From Cichorium intybus (Eukaryota; Streptophyta; Magnoliopsida; Asterales; Asteraceae), in the NCBI GenBank assembly GCA_023525715.1, contig CM042011.1:58122354-58186353 (forward strand): DNA of 64,000 nucleotides. The letters run 5' to 3'. The notes beneath the pieces were generated by a model. That model ran no database searches. It was given only the letters and a program-made list of their open reading frames with translations, and had not been told where the DNA came from. This document shows, in pieces, positions 1-9,624 of the stretch (position 1 is its first letter; the number at the start of each line of letters is the position of its first letter). Position numbers and translations under genes: made by a program.

Positions 1-2581
1 ATGTCTCGTTTGTACATAAATGCCTCTTATATTTCACTCTATTTATTTGCTACTTTGAATTATAGCATATATATAGTCAAATATATTTGCCGGTTTCAAG
101 TACGAAAAAATTAGTTTCCACAATTTTAGAAGCAAAATAATGTGTACATAAATGCATTTTATATTGGGTGATCTTAAATAAACTCCTCTTATATGTGTGG
201 ATGTGTGTTGTATGAATTAACTTTCACACACACATGTCACACCATGGGTTTTTTTTTTACCAATACGTTTTTATATTTCACTCTATTTATTTGCTACTTT
301 GAATTATATAGCATATATAGTCAAATATATTGACAATTTTGAAAGATCCATGAAAAACGCGATCTCCGTTTTCATAGATCCAAATTTTCGAATAGGTAAA
401 ACCAACGTTTTATAAACCGGTTCGAACCAGCAGGTCGGACCGGTTGAACCGGGAACCGGAGATGAAAACGGTTCGATTAAAGCCGGTTTTATGAAAATTT
501 CTTGACCGGAATGAACCGGCCGGATTTAGCCGGTTAAACCGGGCTGGTTTTGGTAAAAAAAAAATCTACTGAACATGTTGTAGTGAACCGGAGTGGAATG
601 GCCTTATCTTGGGCTTTTGTGTTTGGTTTAGGCTAAATACTCCTAAGTCTTAATTACTTTAATTCAAATCAGCCTGCTATAAAAATAAAATATGTCGTAT
701 GTGACGTTGCCGCCTTGCGTCTTTTCAATCTCATATATTATATAACTTTTGATTATTTTCCTTGTCCTACTTGTTGTTATTTGTATTTTTATTGGTTGAA
801 CTTATTCATATCAAATTCTTGGTTTTATATATACATGTGTATGCAGGAAAATAGTCAAACAGATAAAAATTCTGAAAACCGGTTTGACCGGACAGTTAAA
901 CCGGTTGAACTAGAAAATATCACCAGACCGATTCGATTATAAAACTCATTTTTAAAACATCGGGTAAAACCATCTTCCAACAAAGATGATTAAAATAATG
1001 ATACAACTGTTAGCTGTTGGAGTTCTCAAGATATCGGAAGTATTATTGCAAAATTAAATATATATGTCTAATAAGATAAAATAAACCTAATATAATCTAA
1101 TGTTATTTATTTTATTAAACAACAGCATGGGTTTCACGTTAACTTAATCTTATCCTGACCGTCGCCACAGAGGTTGCATCTCCGATGAACCAAATTCACG
1201 TGCTCTGCGCCTTGCTTCAGTTTGTGGTTTACTGCGGCGGGGAAAAGGAATGGGGTCAACATATAGTCAAACAACGTGGAAGTTGTTTCTGATACAAATT
1301 CATATAAAAATTATTATTATCCTTGTATATTTAGTATGATTTGATATAATATCGTAAGAAGAAATTTTATTTGCGACTTTTTTTTTTCTCTCAATGATAT
1401 ATTACAATTAGAGTCCATAGGTGATTCACTTCTATTTTGGCTACTTCGATTGTGACACTTTCAGGACTTTAAGATACCCAAAGGATTAATCGTGCAGAAT
1501 TTGGTCCCAAAGTTCAAGGTTAAACATAGTTTGTAGGTTGTGAGGAAGTCTCAATCGATATGAAGTATAAGGAATATTACTACCTAAACCAAACTCTTCT
1601 AAATTTCAATCAACTCTAGTCTTCACCCTCTTCAAATCACCATCTCCAAATCGCTTACTATGAATAAATTTCAAAATAAAAGTGTTAAGACTTTGGACAA
1701 CCTAGTGAGTACCACCGATGTCAACTCTAAAGGATAATGGATAAGTAGACAATCCAAACCCAATGTCAAGCCTCCAGAAAAAGTTTAGAAATACCAAATA
1801 AATACGTAACTATTTGGTTGAGAAGAAGCATACAAAAGAAGCACCGCTCAACGTCAATAAATCATCAAGAATAACTTTTAAATCAAAATGACATACAATG
1901 CAAATTTTTTAGAACCTCAACCCAAGTTAATCTCATAGTCCTTCATCTCACATTATAGCTAAGTGGGTGCCCCCCTCCCCAAAATGATACCTAATTAAGT
2001 ATACATCCCCATCAAACTGTGTACAAGTGAGCTATCACACAAGTACCATATGAAAGGTAGCTAGCCCACTTATGCAAGTGAGACATGTGTAAAATACCAT
2101 CACATTGTCTAAATATCTAAGTCGGGTACCCTGTCCAAATTGGTTACACAAGTCATCCCGTATTAAATGAATACACAAGTTCATGAAGAAAAACAAAGTG
2201 CAAAACATCATAGTTATTTCTATTTACAAGAAAACTCATTTCAAAATTATCTCATGAAAACACTTAATCATACTTATAGTACACATATATAATAGATGGA
2301 AAAGTCTCATAGAAGGAAGTAAAACCCATTTAATCCTCAAAATAGGATAAGGGCATGTATTCATCGTGATAACCCATTTTTAAGTAGCTACAATAGTTTA
2401 CTTCACTTCCAAGGTTGTTTGGTTTCCTAAGAGGCATCAAAGATAAGCATAGTTGGGTTGATTACTAAATAATTACTTAATAATTTTATAATTAAGGTTC
2501 TTAATCTCAAACATATCATTTTAATCTTATCAGCCAAGACTATAGGAAAGTATTAGTGAAAACTAGACTTGATCTGGACTT
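1..2581. other. unassigned AT-rich intergenic DNA
   Basis: I see no gene here. There are short poly-T runs and two clusters rich in CCGGTT-type words (about 410-560 and 870-940), which look like pieces of a dispersed plant repeat. All open frames are short and have no recognisable motif. The last part, up to the start of the tandem duplication at 2582, is single-copy within this window. Confidence 0.5.
410..940. repeat. CCGGTT-rich dispersed repeat fragments
   Basis: Words such as AACCGGTT, GACCGG and CCGGTTGAACCGG recur at about 410-560 and again, partly in inverted sense, at 870-940. Similar words appear at 18430-18530. The two clusters could be the ends of one non-autonomous element, but I could not fix termini or a target duplication. 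Confidence 0.35.
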
Positions 2582-3188
2582 CATTTTCAAAAGTTACAAA
2601 ATTCGAGTAATTCTATTAGGGCCCATTTGACCGAGTGGAGCTTACAAAGGAACTCCACTCGACTTGGCTAGGTCGAGTGGACAGGTATGATGTTCAAGCA
2701 TTTTCAAGCTTCTAGATAAAGTCCAAACCATTCCCAAGTTTATTCTATTCAATCTAACATCTAGGTTTCCAAACAGTTTCGAATTTTGAAAGATCCAAAA
2801 CCCTAGGTTACAAAAATAAATAAGATAACTAGAGATTCTACCTTCTAAAGCTCCTAGATGATGATCCTAACTCAATCTCTTCAAATGCAGTTCAAAATAT
2901 CCTTAATCCTTTCTTCAGGCTTCAAATCAACATTCTTCCCTCACTCAAGCTCTCAAAATTTCGTTCTTTATAAAATGAGGAGGGAAAGAGTTTATGTTTT
3001 AATATTTGACCACTTAGCGCATAAGGCCGTCCGGTGTGCTCGACGTCGGGCGTGTGCGAGGGGTGCGACGTCGCGGTGAACACCGCCCCCCCCCCATTGC
3101 GGCGGCGTCGCATAATCAGGCTCGCGCGGGCTGTTGACGTCGTGCGACGTCTTGGTTTGATTTTGGTGACCGTTGCAATTCGAACGGC

Positions 3189-3195
3189 TATATAG
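3189..3195 (+). promoter_or_regulatory. TATA box of Harbinger transposase copy 1
   Basis: TATATAG in the context CGAACGGCTATATAGTCG, about 115 bp before the ATG and followed by a CA-rich leader. The same arrangement is present in copy 2, which supports a real promoter. Transcription start not determined. Confidence 0.55.
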
Positions 3196-3308
3196 TCGTT
3201 GTGATAAAAAAATCTAATTTATTTACCTATATATATTCACATACACACAACACATACACACCACACTACAACTACACAACACATACACAACACACTACAA
3301 CCAAAAAA

Positions 3309-4609
3309 ATGGATCCAAGATTCGACGTGTTATTCGATTCGTCGTCTTCATCGGAAGACGAGAGTTGGTTGCTTGAAGCTACCGTTCAAGCGGCATCATT
3401 GTTTCGTCAAGCTGCGCAGATAACCGCCGACACCGCAGAAAGTTCACAAAATCAACCTACGTTATTAAGACGGGCAACAATAAACAGAGATCGTGAAGCT
3501 GCGCACGATCTCCTTGTCCGCGACTATTTAGCGGAACATTGTTTGTACTCGATGTACCAGTTTCGGCGTCGGTTTCGGATGAGCAAGCAACTATTTTTGC
3601 GTATAGTTCGTGATGTGAGCGAAGCCAATCCGGTATTGCGATTGCAATACGATGGTAGGAACAAAAATGTACCGCTGCAGTTCGTCAAATTGCAACCGGC
3701 ACGACATTTGATTTATGGGACGAGTATTTGAAGATGTCGGAGCGCACGGTTCGGGAAAGTCTATACGAGTTCGCGGCCACTATCATCCATGTTTACTGCA
3801 AATGTTATTTGCGAAAACCAACGCCGAACGACATTCAAATGTTGTACGTGGTGCATGAAAGTAAACATGGTTTTCCCGGCATGCTTGGGAGCGTTGACTG
3901 TATCAATCGGGAGTGGGCTGCTTGCCCCAATGCGATGGCGTGGCCAATTCACACGAGGATATCATCGGCACCCTTCTATCATCCTCGAGGCAGTGGCGTC
4001 CCACGATTTATGGATTTGGCATGCGTTTTTTGGCATTGCGGGTGCAAACAACGACCTCAACGTGCTCGATCAATCGCGATTTTTAACGACATTTATAAAG
4101 GCGTTACCCCTTTTTGTCCGTTTCAGGTCAACGGAGCGTACTACAAACACGGGTATTATCTAGCCGATGGTATATATCGGGATTATGCCGTGTTTGTGAA
4201 GTCATTCACATGTTCAATGGATCCAAAGCGTCAAATGTTCAAGGTCGCACAAGAAGCTGCTAGGAAGGATGTGGAACGAGCGTTTGGAGTTCTTCGACAG
4301 CGCTTTCACATGATCAAATACCCGTCACGGGCTTGGGACCCGAGGCATATACGAAACCTTATGTACGCATGCATCATATTACATAATATGATTTTGGAAG
4401 ACGAGGGAAGAGCGATATGTACGTATGATCCAGACGAAGTTATGCCAACATACAAGCCGCTACCGATTGGATCGGCGGCATATCTAAAAAACAGAAACGA
4501 GGTCCAAAGCAAAGAAATCCATAACAACCTTTGTGCGGATTTGGTCGAGCATATCTATCGGGCTAGAGTTGAGCCGGGGCCGGTGCCCGATATTGAGGAG
4601 GAAGAATGA
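3309..4609 (+). pseudogene. Harbinger (ALP1/HARBI1-like) transposase, frameshifted
   Basis: The reading frame starts at the same ATG context as the intact copy at 5543 (ATGGATCCAAGATTC) and runs to 3731, where it stops early. The rest of the protein continues in another frame from about 3728 to 4609. Compared with copy 2, 22 bp are missing near 3658-3666, between two 9-bp copies of GGAACAAAA, which shifts the frame and removes about seven residues. Downstream, all three DDE positions are still encoded (GSVDC, LADGIY with GAT at 4166-4168, and DVERAFG). A TGA also ends the frame two residues earlier than in copy 2. It cannot make a full-length protein without frameshifting. Confidence 0.9.
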
Positions 4610-5422
4610 GAGTGACGATCCTAGTTTTTTTTATAAATATGTAGTTGTTTTTTTTAATTTTAAGTTTAATGTGTGTTTTAAATTTTTAGGTTTTATTTTT
4701 AATGTAATTTTCGTATTTAATTTTTATATTTTAATGAATTATCTTATTTAGAAATTATTAGTTTTATTTTAATTTAAATTTAGTTTTTAAATTAAAAAGT
4801 GAGAGGTAGTGAGAGGTGAGCATTTTCAAAAGTTACAAAATTCGAGTAATTCTATTAGGACCCATTCGATCGAGTGGAGCTTACAAAGGAACTCCACTCG
4901 ACTTGGCTAGGTCGAGTGGACAGGTATGATGTTCAAGCATTTTCAAGCTTCTAGATAAAGTCCAAACCATTCCCAAGTTTATTCTATTCAATCTAACATC
5001 TAAGTTTCCAAACAGTATCGAATTTTGAAAGATCCAAAACCCTAGGTTACAAAAATAAACAAGATAACTAAAGCTTCTACCTTCTAAAGCAACTAGATGA
5101 TGATCCTAACTCAATCTCTTCAAATGCAGTTCAAAATATCCTTAATCCTTTCTTCGGGCTTCAAGTAAACATTCTTCCCTCACTCAAGCTCTCAAAATTT
5201 CGTTCTTTATGAAATGAGGAGGGAAAGAGTTTATGTTTTAATATTTGACCACTTAGCGCATAAGGTCGTCCGGTGTGCTCGTCGTCGGGCGTGTGCGAGG
5301 GGTGCGACGTCGCGGTGAACACCGCCCCCCTTGCGGCGGCGTCGCATAATCAGGCTCGCGGCGGCTGTTGACATCTTGCGACGTCTTGGTTTGATTTTGG
5401 TGACCGTTGCAATTCGAACGGC

Positions 5423-5429
5423 TATATAG
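5423..5429 (+). promoter_or_regulatory. TATA box of Harbinger transposase copy 2
   Basis: TATATAG at the equivalent position to the box in copy 1, followed by a leader made of ACACA-type words up to the ATG at 5543. Confidence 0.55.
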
Positions 5430-5542
5430 CCGTTGTGATAAAAAAAATCTAATTTATTTACCTATATATATGCACATACACACAACACATACACATCACA
5501 CTACAACTACACAACACATACACAACACACTACAACCAAAAA

Positions 5543-6871
5543 ATGGATCCAAGATTCGAGGTGTTATTCGATTCGTCGTCTTCATCGGAAGACGAGAGTT
5601 GGTTGCTTGAAGCTACCGTTCAAGCGGCATCATTGCTTCGTCAAGCTACGCAGATAACCGTCGACGCCTCAGAAAGTTCACAAAATCAACCTACGTTATC
5701 AAGACGGGCAACAATAAACAGATATCGTGAAGCTGCGCACGATCTCCTTGTCCGCGACTATTTAGCGGAACACTGTTTGTACTCGACGTACCAGATTCGG
5801 CGTCGGTTTCGGATGAGCAAGCAACTATTTTTGCGTATAGTTCGTGATGTGAGCGAAGCCAATCCGGTATTGCGATTGCAATACGATGGTAGGAACAAAA
5901 GGGGTTTCACAGTGGAACAAAAATGTACCGCTGTAGTTCGTCAAATTGCAACCGGCACGCCATTTGATTTATGGGACGAGTATTTGAAGATGTCGGAGCG
6001 CACAGTTCGGGAAAGTGTATACGAGTTCGCGGCCACTATCATCCATGTTTACTGCAAATGTTATTTGCGAAAACCAACGCCGAACGACATTCAAATGTTG
6101 TACGTGGTGCATGAAAGCAAACATGGTTTTCCCGGCATGCTTGGGAGCGTTGACTGTATCAATCGGGAGTGGGCTGCTTGCCCCAATGCGATGGCGTGGC
6201 CAATTCACACGAGGATATCTTCGGCACCCTTCTATCATCCTCGAGGCAGTGGCGTCCCACGATTTATGGATTTGGCATGTGTTTTTTGGCATTGCGGGTG
6301 CAAACAACGACCTCAACGTGCTCGACCAATCGCGATTTTTAATGACATATATAAAGGAGTTACCCCTTTTTGTCCGTTTCAGGTCAACGGAGCGTACTAC
6401 AAACACGGGTATTATCTAGCCGGTGGTATATATCGGGATTATGCCATGTTTGTGAAGTCATTCACATGTTCAATGGATCCAAAGCGTCAAATGTTCAAGG
6501 TCGCACAAGAAGCGGCTAGGAAGGATGTGGAGCGAGCGTTTGGAGTTCTTCGACAGCGCTTTCACATGATCAAATACCCGTCACGGGCTTGGGACCCGAG
6601 GCATATACGAAACCTTATGTACGCATGCATCATATTACATAATATGATTTTGGAAGACGAGGGAAGAGCGATATGTACGTATGATTCAGACGAAGTTATG
6701 CCAACATACAAGCCGCTACCGATTGGATCGGCGGCATATCTAAAAAACAGAAACGAGGTCCAAAGCAAAGAAATCCATAACAACCTTGGTGCGGATTTGG
6801 TCGAGCATATCTATCGGGCTAGAGTTGAGCCGGGGCCGGTGCCCGATATCGAGGAGGAAGAATGGGAGTGA
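5543..6871 (+). CDS. Harbinger (ALP1/HARBI1-like) transposase, catalytic Asp lost
   Basis: Open frame of 442 aa. The N-terminus has an acidic serine run (DSSSSSEDE). The C-terminal half is the DDE endonuclease fold of the PIF/Harbinger family. D204 (GSVDCINREW) and E330 (DVERAFGVL) are present. The second catalytic Asp, expected at residue 294 in LADGIY, is Gly (GGT at 6422-6424); copy 1 has GAT there. Spacing D(35)E between 294 and 330 fits the family. The family usually cuts DNA together with a Myb-like partner; some domesticated members have lost catalysis and act in chromatin complexes. Here the simplest reading is an inactive transposon copy. The start is the first ATG after a CA-rich leader, with a TATA box about 115 bp upstream. 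Confidence 0.85.
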   Translation: MDPRFEVLFDSSSSSEDESWLLEATVQAASLLRQATQITVDASESSQNQPTLSRRATINRYREAAHDLLVRDYLAEHCLYSTYQIRRRFRMSKQLFLRIVRDVSEANPVLRLQYDGRNKRGFTVEQKCTAVVRQIATGTPFDLWDEYLKMSERTVRESVYEFAATIIHVYCKCYLRKPTPNDIQMLYVVHESKHGFPGMLGSVDCINREWAACPNAMAWPIHTRISSAPFYHPRGSGVPRFMDLACVFWHCGCKQRPQRARPIAIFNDIYKGVTPFCPFQVNGAYYKHGYYLAGGIYRDYAMFVKSFTCSMDPKRQMFKVAQEAARKDVERAFGVLRQRFHMIKYPSRAWDPRHIRNLMYACIILHNMILEDEGRAICTYDSDEVMPTYKPLPIGSAAYLKNRNEVQSKEIHNNLGADLVEHIYRARVEPGPVPDIEEEEWE

Positions 6872-7175
6872 CGATCCTAGTTTTTTTTTAAATATGTAGT
6901 TGTTTTTTTTTTATTTTAAGTTTAATGTGTGTTTTAAATTTTTAGGTTTTATTTTTAATGTAATTTTCGTATTTAATTTTTATATTTTAATGAATTATTT
7001 TATTTAGAAATTATTAGTTTTATTTTAATTTAAATTTAGTTTTTAAATTAAAAAGTGAGAGGTAGTGAGAGGTGAGCATTTCCGGGGGTAAAGCGAGAAG
7101 AGAGAAATACTGACTGGATGCTGAGGTGGCAGGCAAAAAGTGAAAGGATGAGAGAATGCACACATGAGGGCTTAA

Positions 7176-7579
7176 GGTCTCTCAGCTACCATTTCTTCTC
7201 ATTTAACCACTAGACCTAACTTGCTTCCAATATTACTAAAGTAATCCCAATTAACAAATTTCCTAACCAAAAAAATAGTCCCTAAAGTGTTAGCTTAGGT
7301 CAAGTCATGGCCAAGTATAGAACTTTCCTAAATTACCGTTGTAAATTTCTAATTTTCCAACCAAATAATTTAATGATTTAATTACTTTTTAAATTCACTA
7401 ACTTCACTTTTATTATAAATATTTTTAATAGCCATCATATTTTGAATTCACTAACTTCACTTTAAAATGGCTCATGCTAAGGATCCTTCAATACGCCCCC
7501 ACCCCCTCTCGGAATCAGATTTTTTTAATAAGAATTAACTGAATTTATCAAAATATGAAGGGTTTTTATTTTAAGCTAA
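7176..7579. other. unassigned DNA between Harbinger and Helitron ends
   Basis: About 400 bp with no gene. It is AT-rich, has one short C-rich stretch (about 7494-7510) and no recognisable motif. Confidence 0.5.
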
Positions 7580-7606
7580 CTAGGTGGTACCCGTGCTACG
7601 CACGGG
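7580..7606 (-). mobile_element. Helitron 3' terminus (hairpin plus CTAG)
   Basis: Read on the minus strand: a perfect hairpin CCCGTGC-GTA-GCACGGG (7606-7590), six bases, then CTAG at 7583-7580 followed by T. A short GC-rich hairpin a few bases before CTRR with a T on the flank is the Helitron 3' signature. The element body therefore lies at higher coordinates. I could not locate a 5' TC end with confidence; a TCTATA word on the minus strand near 12015-12020 is one weak candidate. Confidence 0.65.
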
Positions 7607-9624
7607 CCGCGTTATGGGGCGGTCTTTTTAAACGATATGAATTTATTTTAGCGGGTTGTAGCAGGTGATGTTTTAAGTTGGATCCGTTTAGGGTTTTCGT
7701 TGTAATTGTTTTTGCTCTGTTTGTGTTTCTTCTTTTTCGTTTTTCTGAGTTTCTTGGTCGATTAGTATTCTAATTTCCGCCGGTGGTTTTTCGTTCAGTT
7801 TTGGGAATGTACAGCCGCTATGGTTTCGCCTTAATAAGAAAAAATGAAAGTACAATGCTATAAATCCATACATGTTTCAAAGTACAATGCCTTAATAAGA
7901 AAAATTTTAAAGTAATCCCATATTTTCAACAATAAATCAGAAGATGCCCTAAAGCTTTGCCAAATTTTAAGCTTTACCTTCATCCGAGTAGTCTTTCGAT
8001 GAGGCTCGATACTTCTTGATTATGGCAGAAAGCAAGATCAATTCCTAAATGGTACGACACGGTAAATCAATGAATAAGCAAGGTAGTGACATAAAAAGAA
8101 AATAATTCTTTAGGTCACATGGGAATTTGGAATAACCTGAGCTCCTACTTTATCTTTCTTGCCACATTTATATCGAGCTGTTGCATAACTCTTTATATAA
8201 CCAGAAAATATATAACATAAATTAAGCCTCAATTTCGATACCTTAGTTATATCATTAAAGTTCACCGAACATTTCAAACTCAAACGATCACCCAAAACCA
8301 CAACATCTCATAATCAATCACCTGTATCTCATAAACATAAGTACAATACTCGTTAACGATGTAATTTCTTATACAAACATCTGCTACAATTGGATAATTT
8401 TTTTTAAAATAGAAAAGAAGTAATTACCTTTGATAAAAATGGGAGATCATGTGCTAGATTCAACCAAATTAACAACTCCATAGCCTAATTTTTTTTTAAA
8501 AATAAACCAGGGTAATATGGGAAAGAGTATGCTTCTTTTCCTATTTTGAGGAACATGCCCTGCATTCAAAACGTATCCACATTACTATAAGAAAACCACC
8601 ATTACCCAAAGGTCACTTAAGTAAAGTTCAAAAGGGGTGAAGGTTACTCTCAAGTTTCAAGACTGAGGGGGTACTCAAGGAAATTTCATTCACAGATGTT
8701 ATTTTATTAGCCGCCTCAGGTACCTTGCATAGCCTGGAAAATCAATGAAGCAATGCATATAAAAGTTAGTTAAACAGATAACATGCTCAATCACATAAAT
8801 AGAAAAAAAAATGTTTTTTAGTTACATTTGATTGTCCCAAAAACATTCATAAGCACAGCTACTATAAAACCTTGAAGAGCATATTCTAAATTTAGTCCCT
8901 GACTTTGGCATATTTTTTCTTTTTTGGTCCCACGTATCTAATATACTGAAATTTCCCATGCATTTTCAGAAAATCCACCTAGTAAAAGAACGACCCTGAT
9001 TCCACAACCTAAATAACCTACATTCCAGCATGATCTACGGTCAGTCTTCAAAATTCAAAGTATATATTTATAGGATTAAATATATAGCAAAAGATGGATA
9101 TCAATGTTTTAGGTGTTAAATTTTTGGATCATATACACCACAAAAATGGACAGTGAGATAAAAATTGCAATAATCATATTTGTGTTCTTGACCAAAGCTT
9201 ATTCAGAAATTCAGATGCAATGCATTCAACATTTTCAATATACCTGCATAGTTGTTGCATCACATCTAAATGTTGTAATATTCTTTACTGAAAATTTACA
9301 AAAGAGATTATAAGTTTCTACTAAAAAATAATTAAGATTAAAAGAACCAAGAAAAAAGACATTTGAATTGAAAATTAACAAAAAGAAACTCTACGAACAA
9401 AAGCAAAAATAAAAAATAAACACCAAAAAAATTGGGAAAAGAAAAACCTTCTATAGCTTCAAATTGAGATGAACATGTTCATCTTCTTCACCATTGTTGT
9501 CTCCATGAGTCTTTGTTGCCCGAAAAAAAATATACATTGGCTGCTTGGCTGCTGGTTTAAACAAAAAGTTACACCATATAGTCAACTCTAGAATCAAACA
9601 GAATGAAAACAAAAAAAAAGTTTT
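7607..9624. other. probable Helitron body, no coding content recognised
   Basis: This stretch directly follows the Helitron terminus on its internal side. It is AT-rich, with short frames only. I see no Rep or helicase motif, so if it belongs to the Helitron that element is non-autonomous. Confidence 0.35.

Larger units (their letters stand above)
2582..4820 (+). repeat. tandem duplication, unit 1 (2239 bp)
   Basis: This block is repeated head to tail by 4821-7076 at an estimated 1-3 percent divergence by eye. Each unit has about 440 bp of ordinary flank followed by a Harbinger element. The word CATTT starts unit 1 (2582), starts unit 2 (4821) and follows unit 2 (7077), so the junction has 5-bp microhomology. 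Unit 1 lacks the last 96 bp of the transposon. This suggests the duplication arose after insertion, by unequal exchange or end joining. Confidence 0.9.
3025..4820 (+). mobile_element. PIF/Harbinger transposon, copy 1, right end missing
   Basis: The left terminus reads GGCCGTCCGGTGTGCTC directly after TAA (3022-3024). This is an imperfect inverted match (12 of 17) to the right terminus of copy 2 at 7156-7172. The Harbinger superfamily makes 3-bp TWA target duplications, which fits the TAA. The element stops at the tandem junction at 4820 without a right terminus, so it should not be mobile as a unit. Confidence 0.75.
4821..7076 (+). repeat. tandem duplication, unit 2 (2256 bp)
   Basis: Second head-to-tail copy of 2582-4820. 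It is slightly longer, mainly because unit 1 lost 22 bp inside the transposase gene. The transposon in this unit continues past the unit boundary to its own right end at 7172, so unit 2 holds the position of the original insertion. Confidence 0.9.
5264..7172 (+). mobile_element. PIF/Harbinger transposon, copy 2, both termini
   Basis: Element of 1909 bp. Its left end GGTCGTCCGGTGTGCTC follows TAA (5261-5263); its right end ...GAATGCACACATGAGGGCT precedes TAA (7173-7175). The ends are imperfect inverted repeats and the flanking TAA fits the TWA target duplication of the superfamily. It holds one transposase-like gene. Plant PIF/Harbinger elements often also carry a separate Myb-like ORF2; I see none here, so the second protein would have to come from elsewhere. 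Confidence 0.75.

Noticed and set aside
5969..6406. 145-aa minus-strand frame in the Harbinger gene
   Set aside because: Antisense shadow of the transposase coding strand; the same pattern occurs in copy 1.
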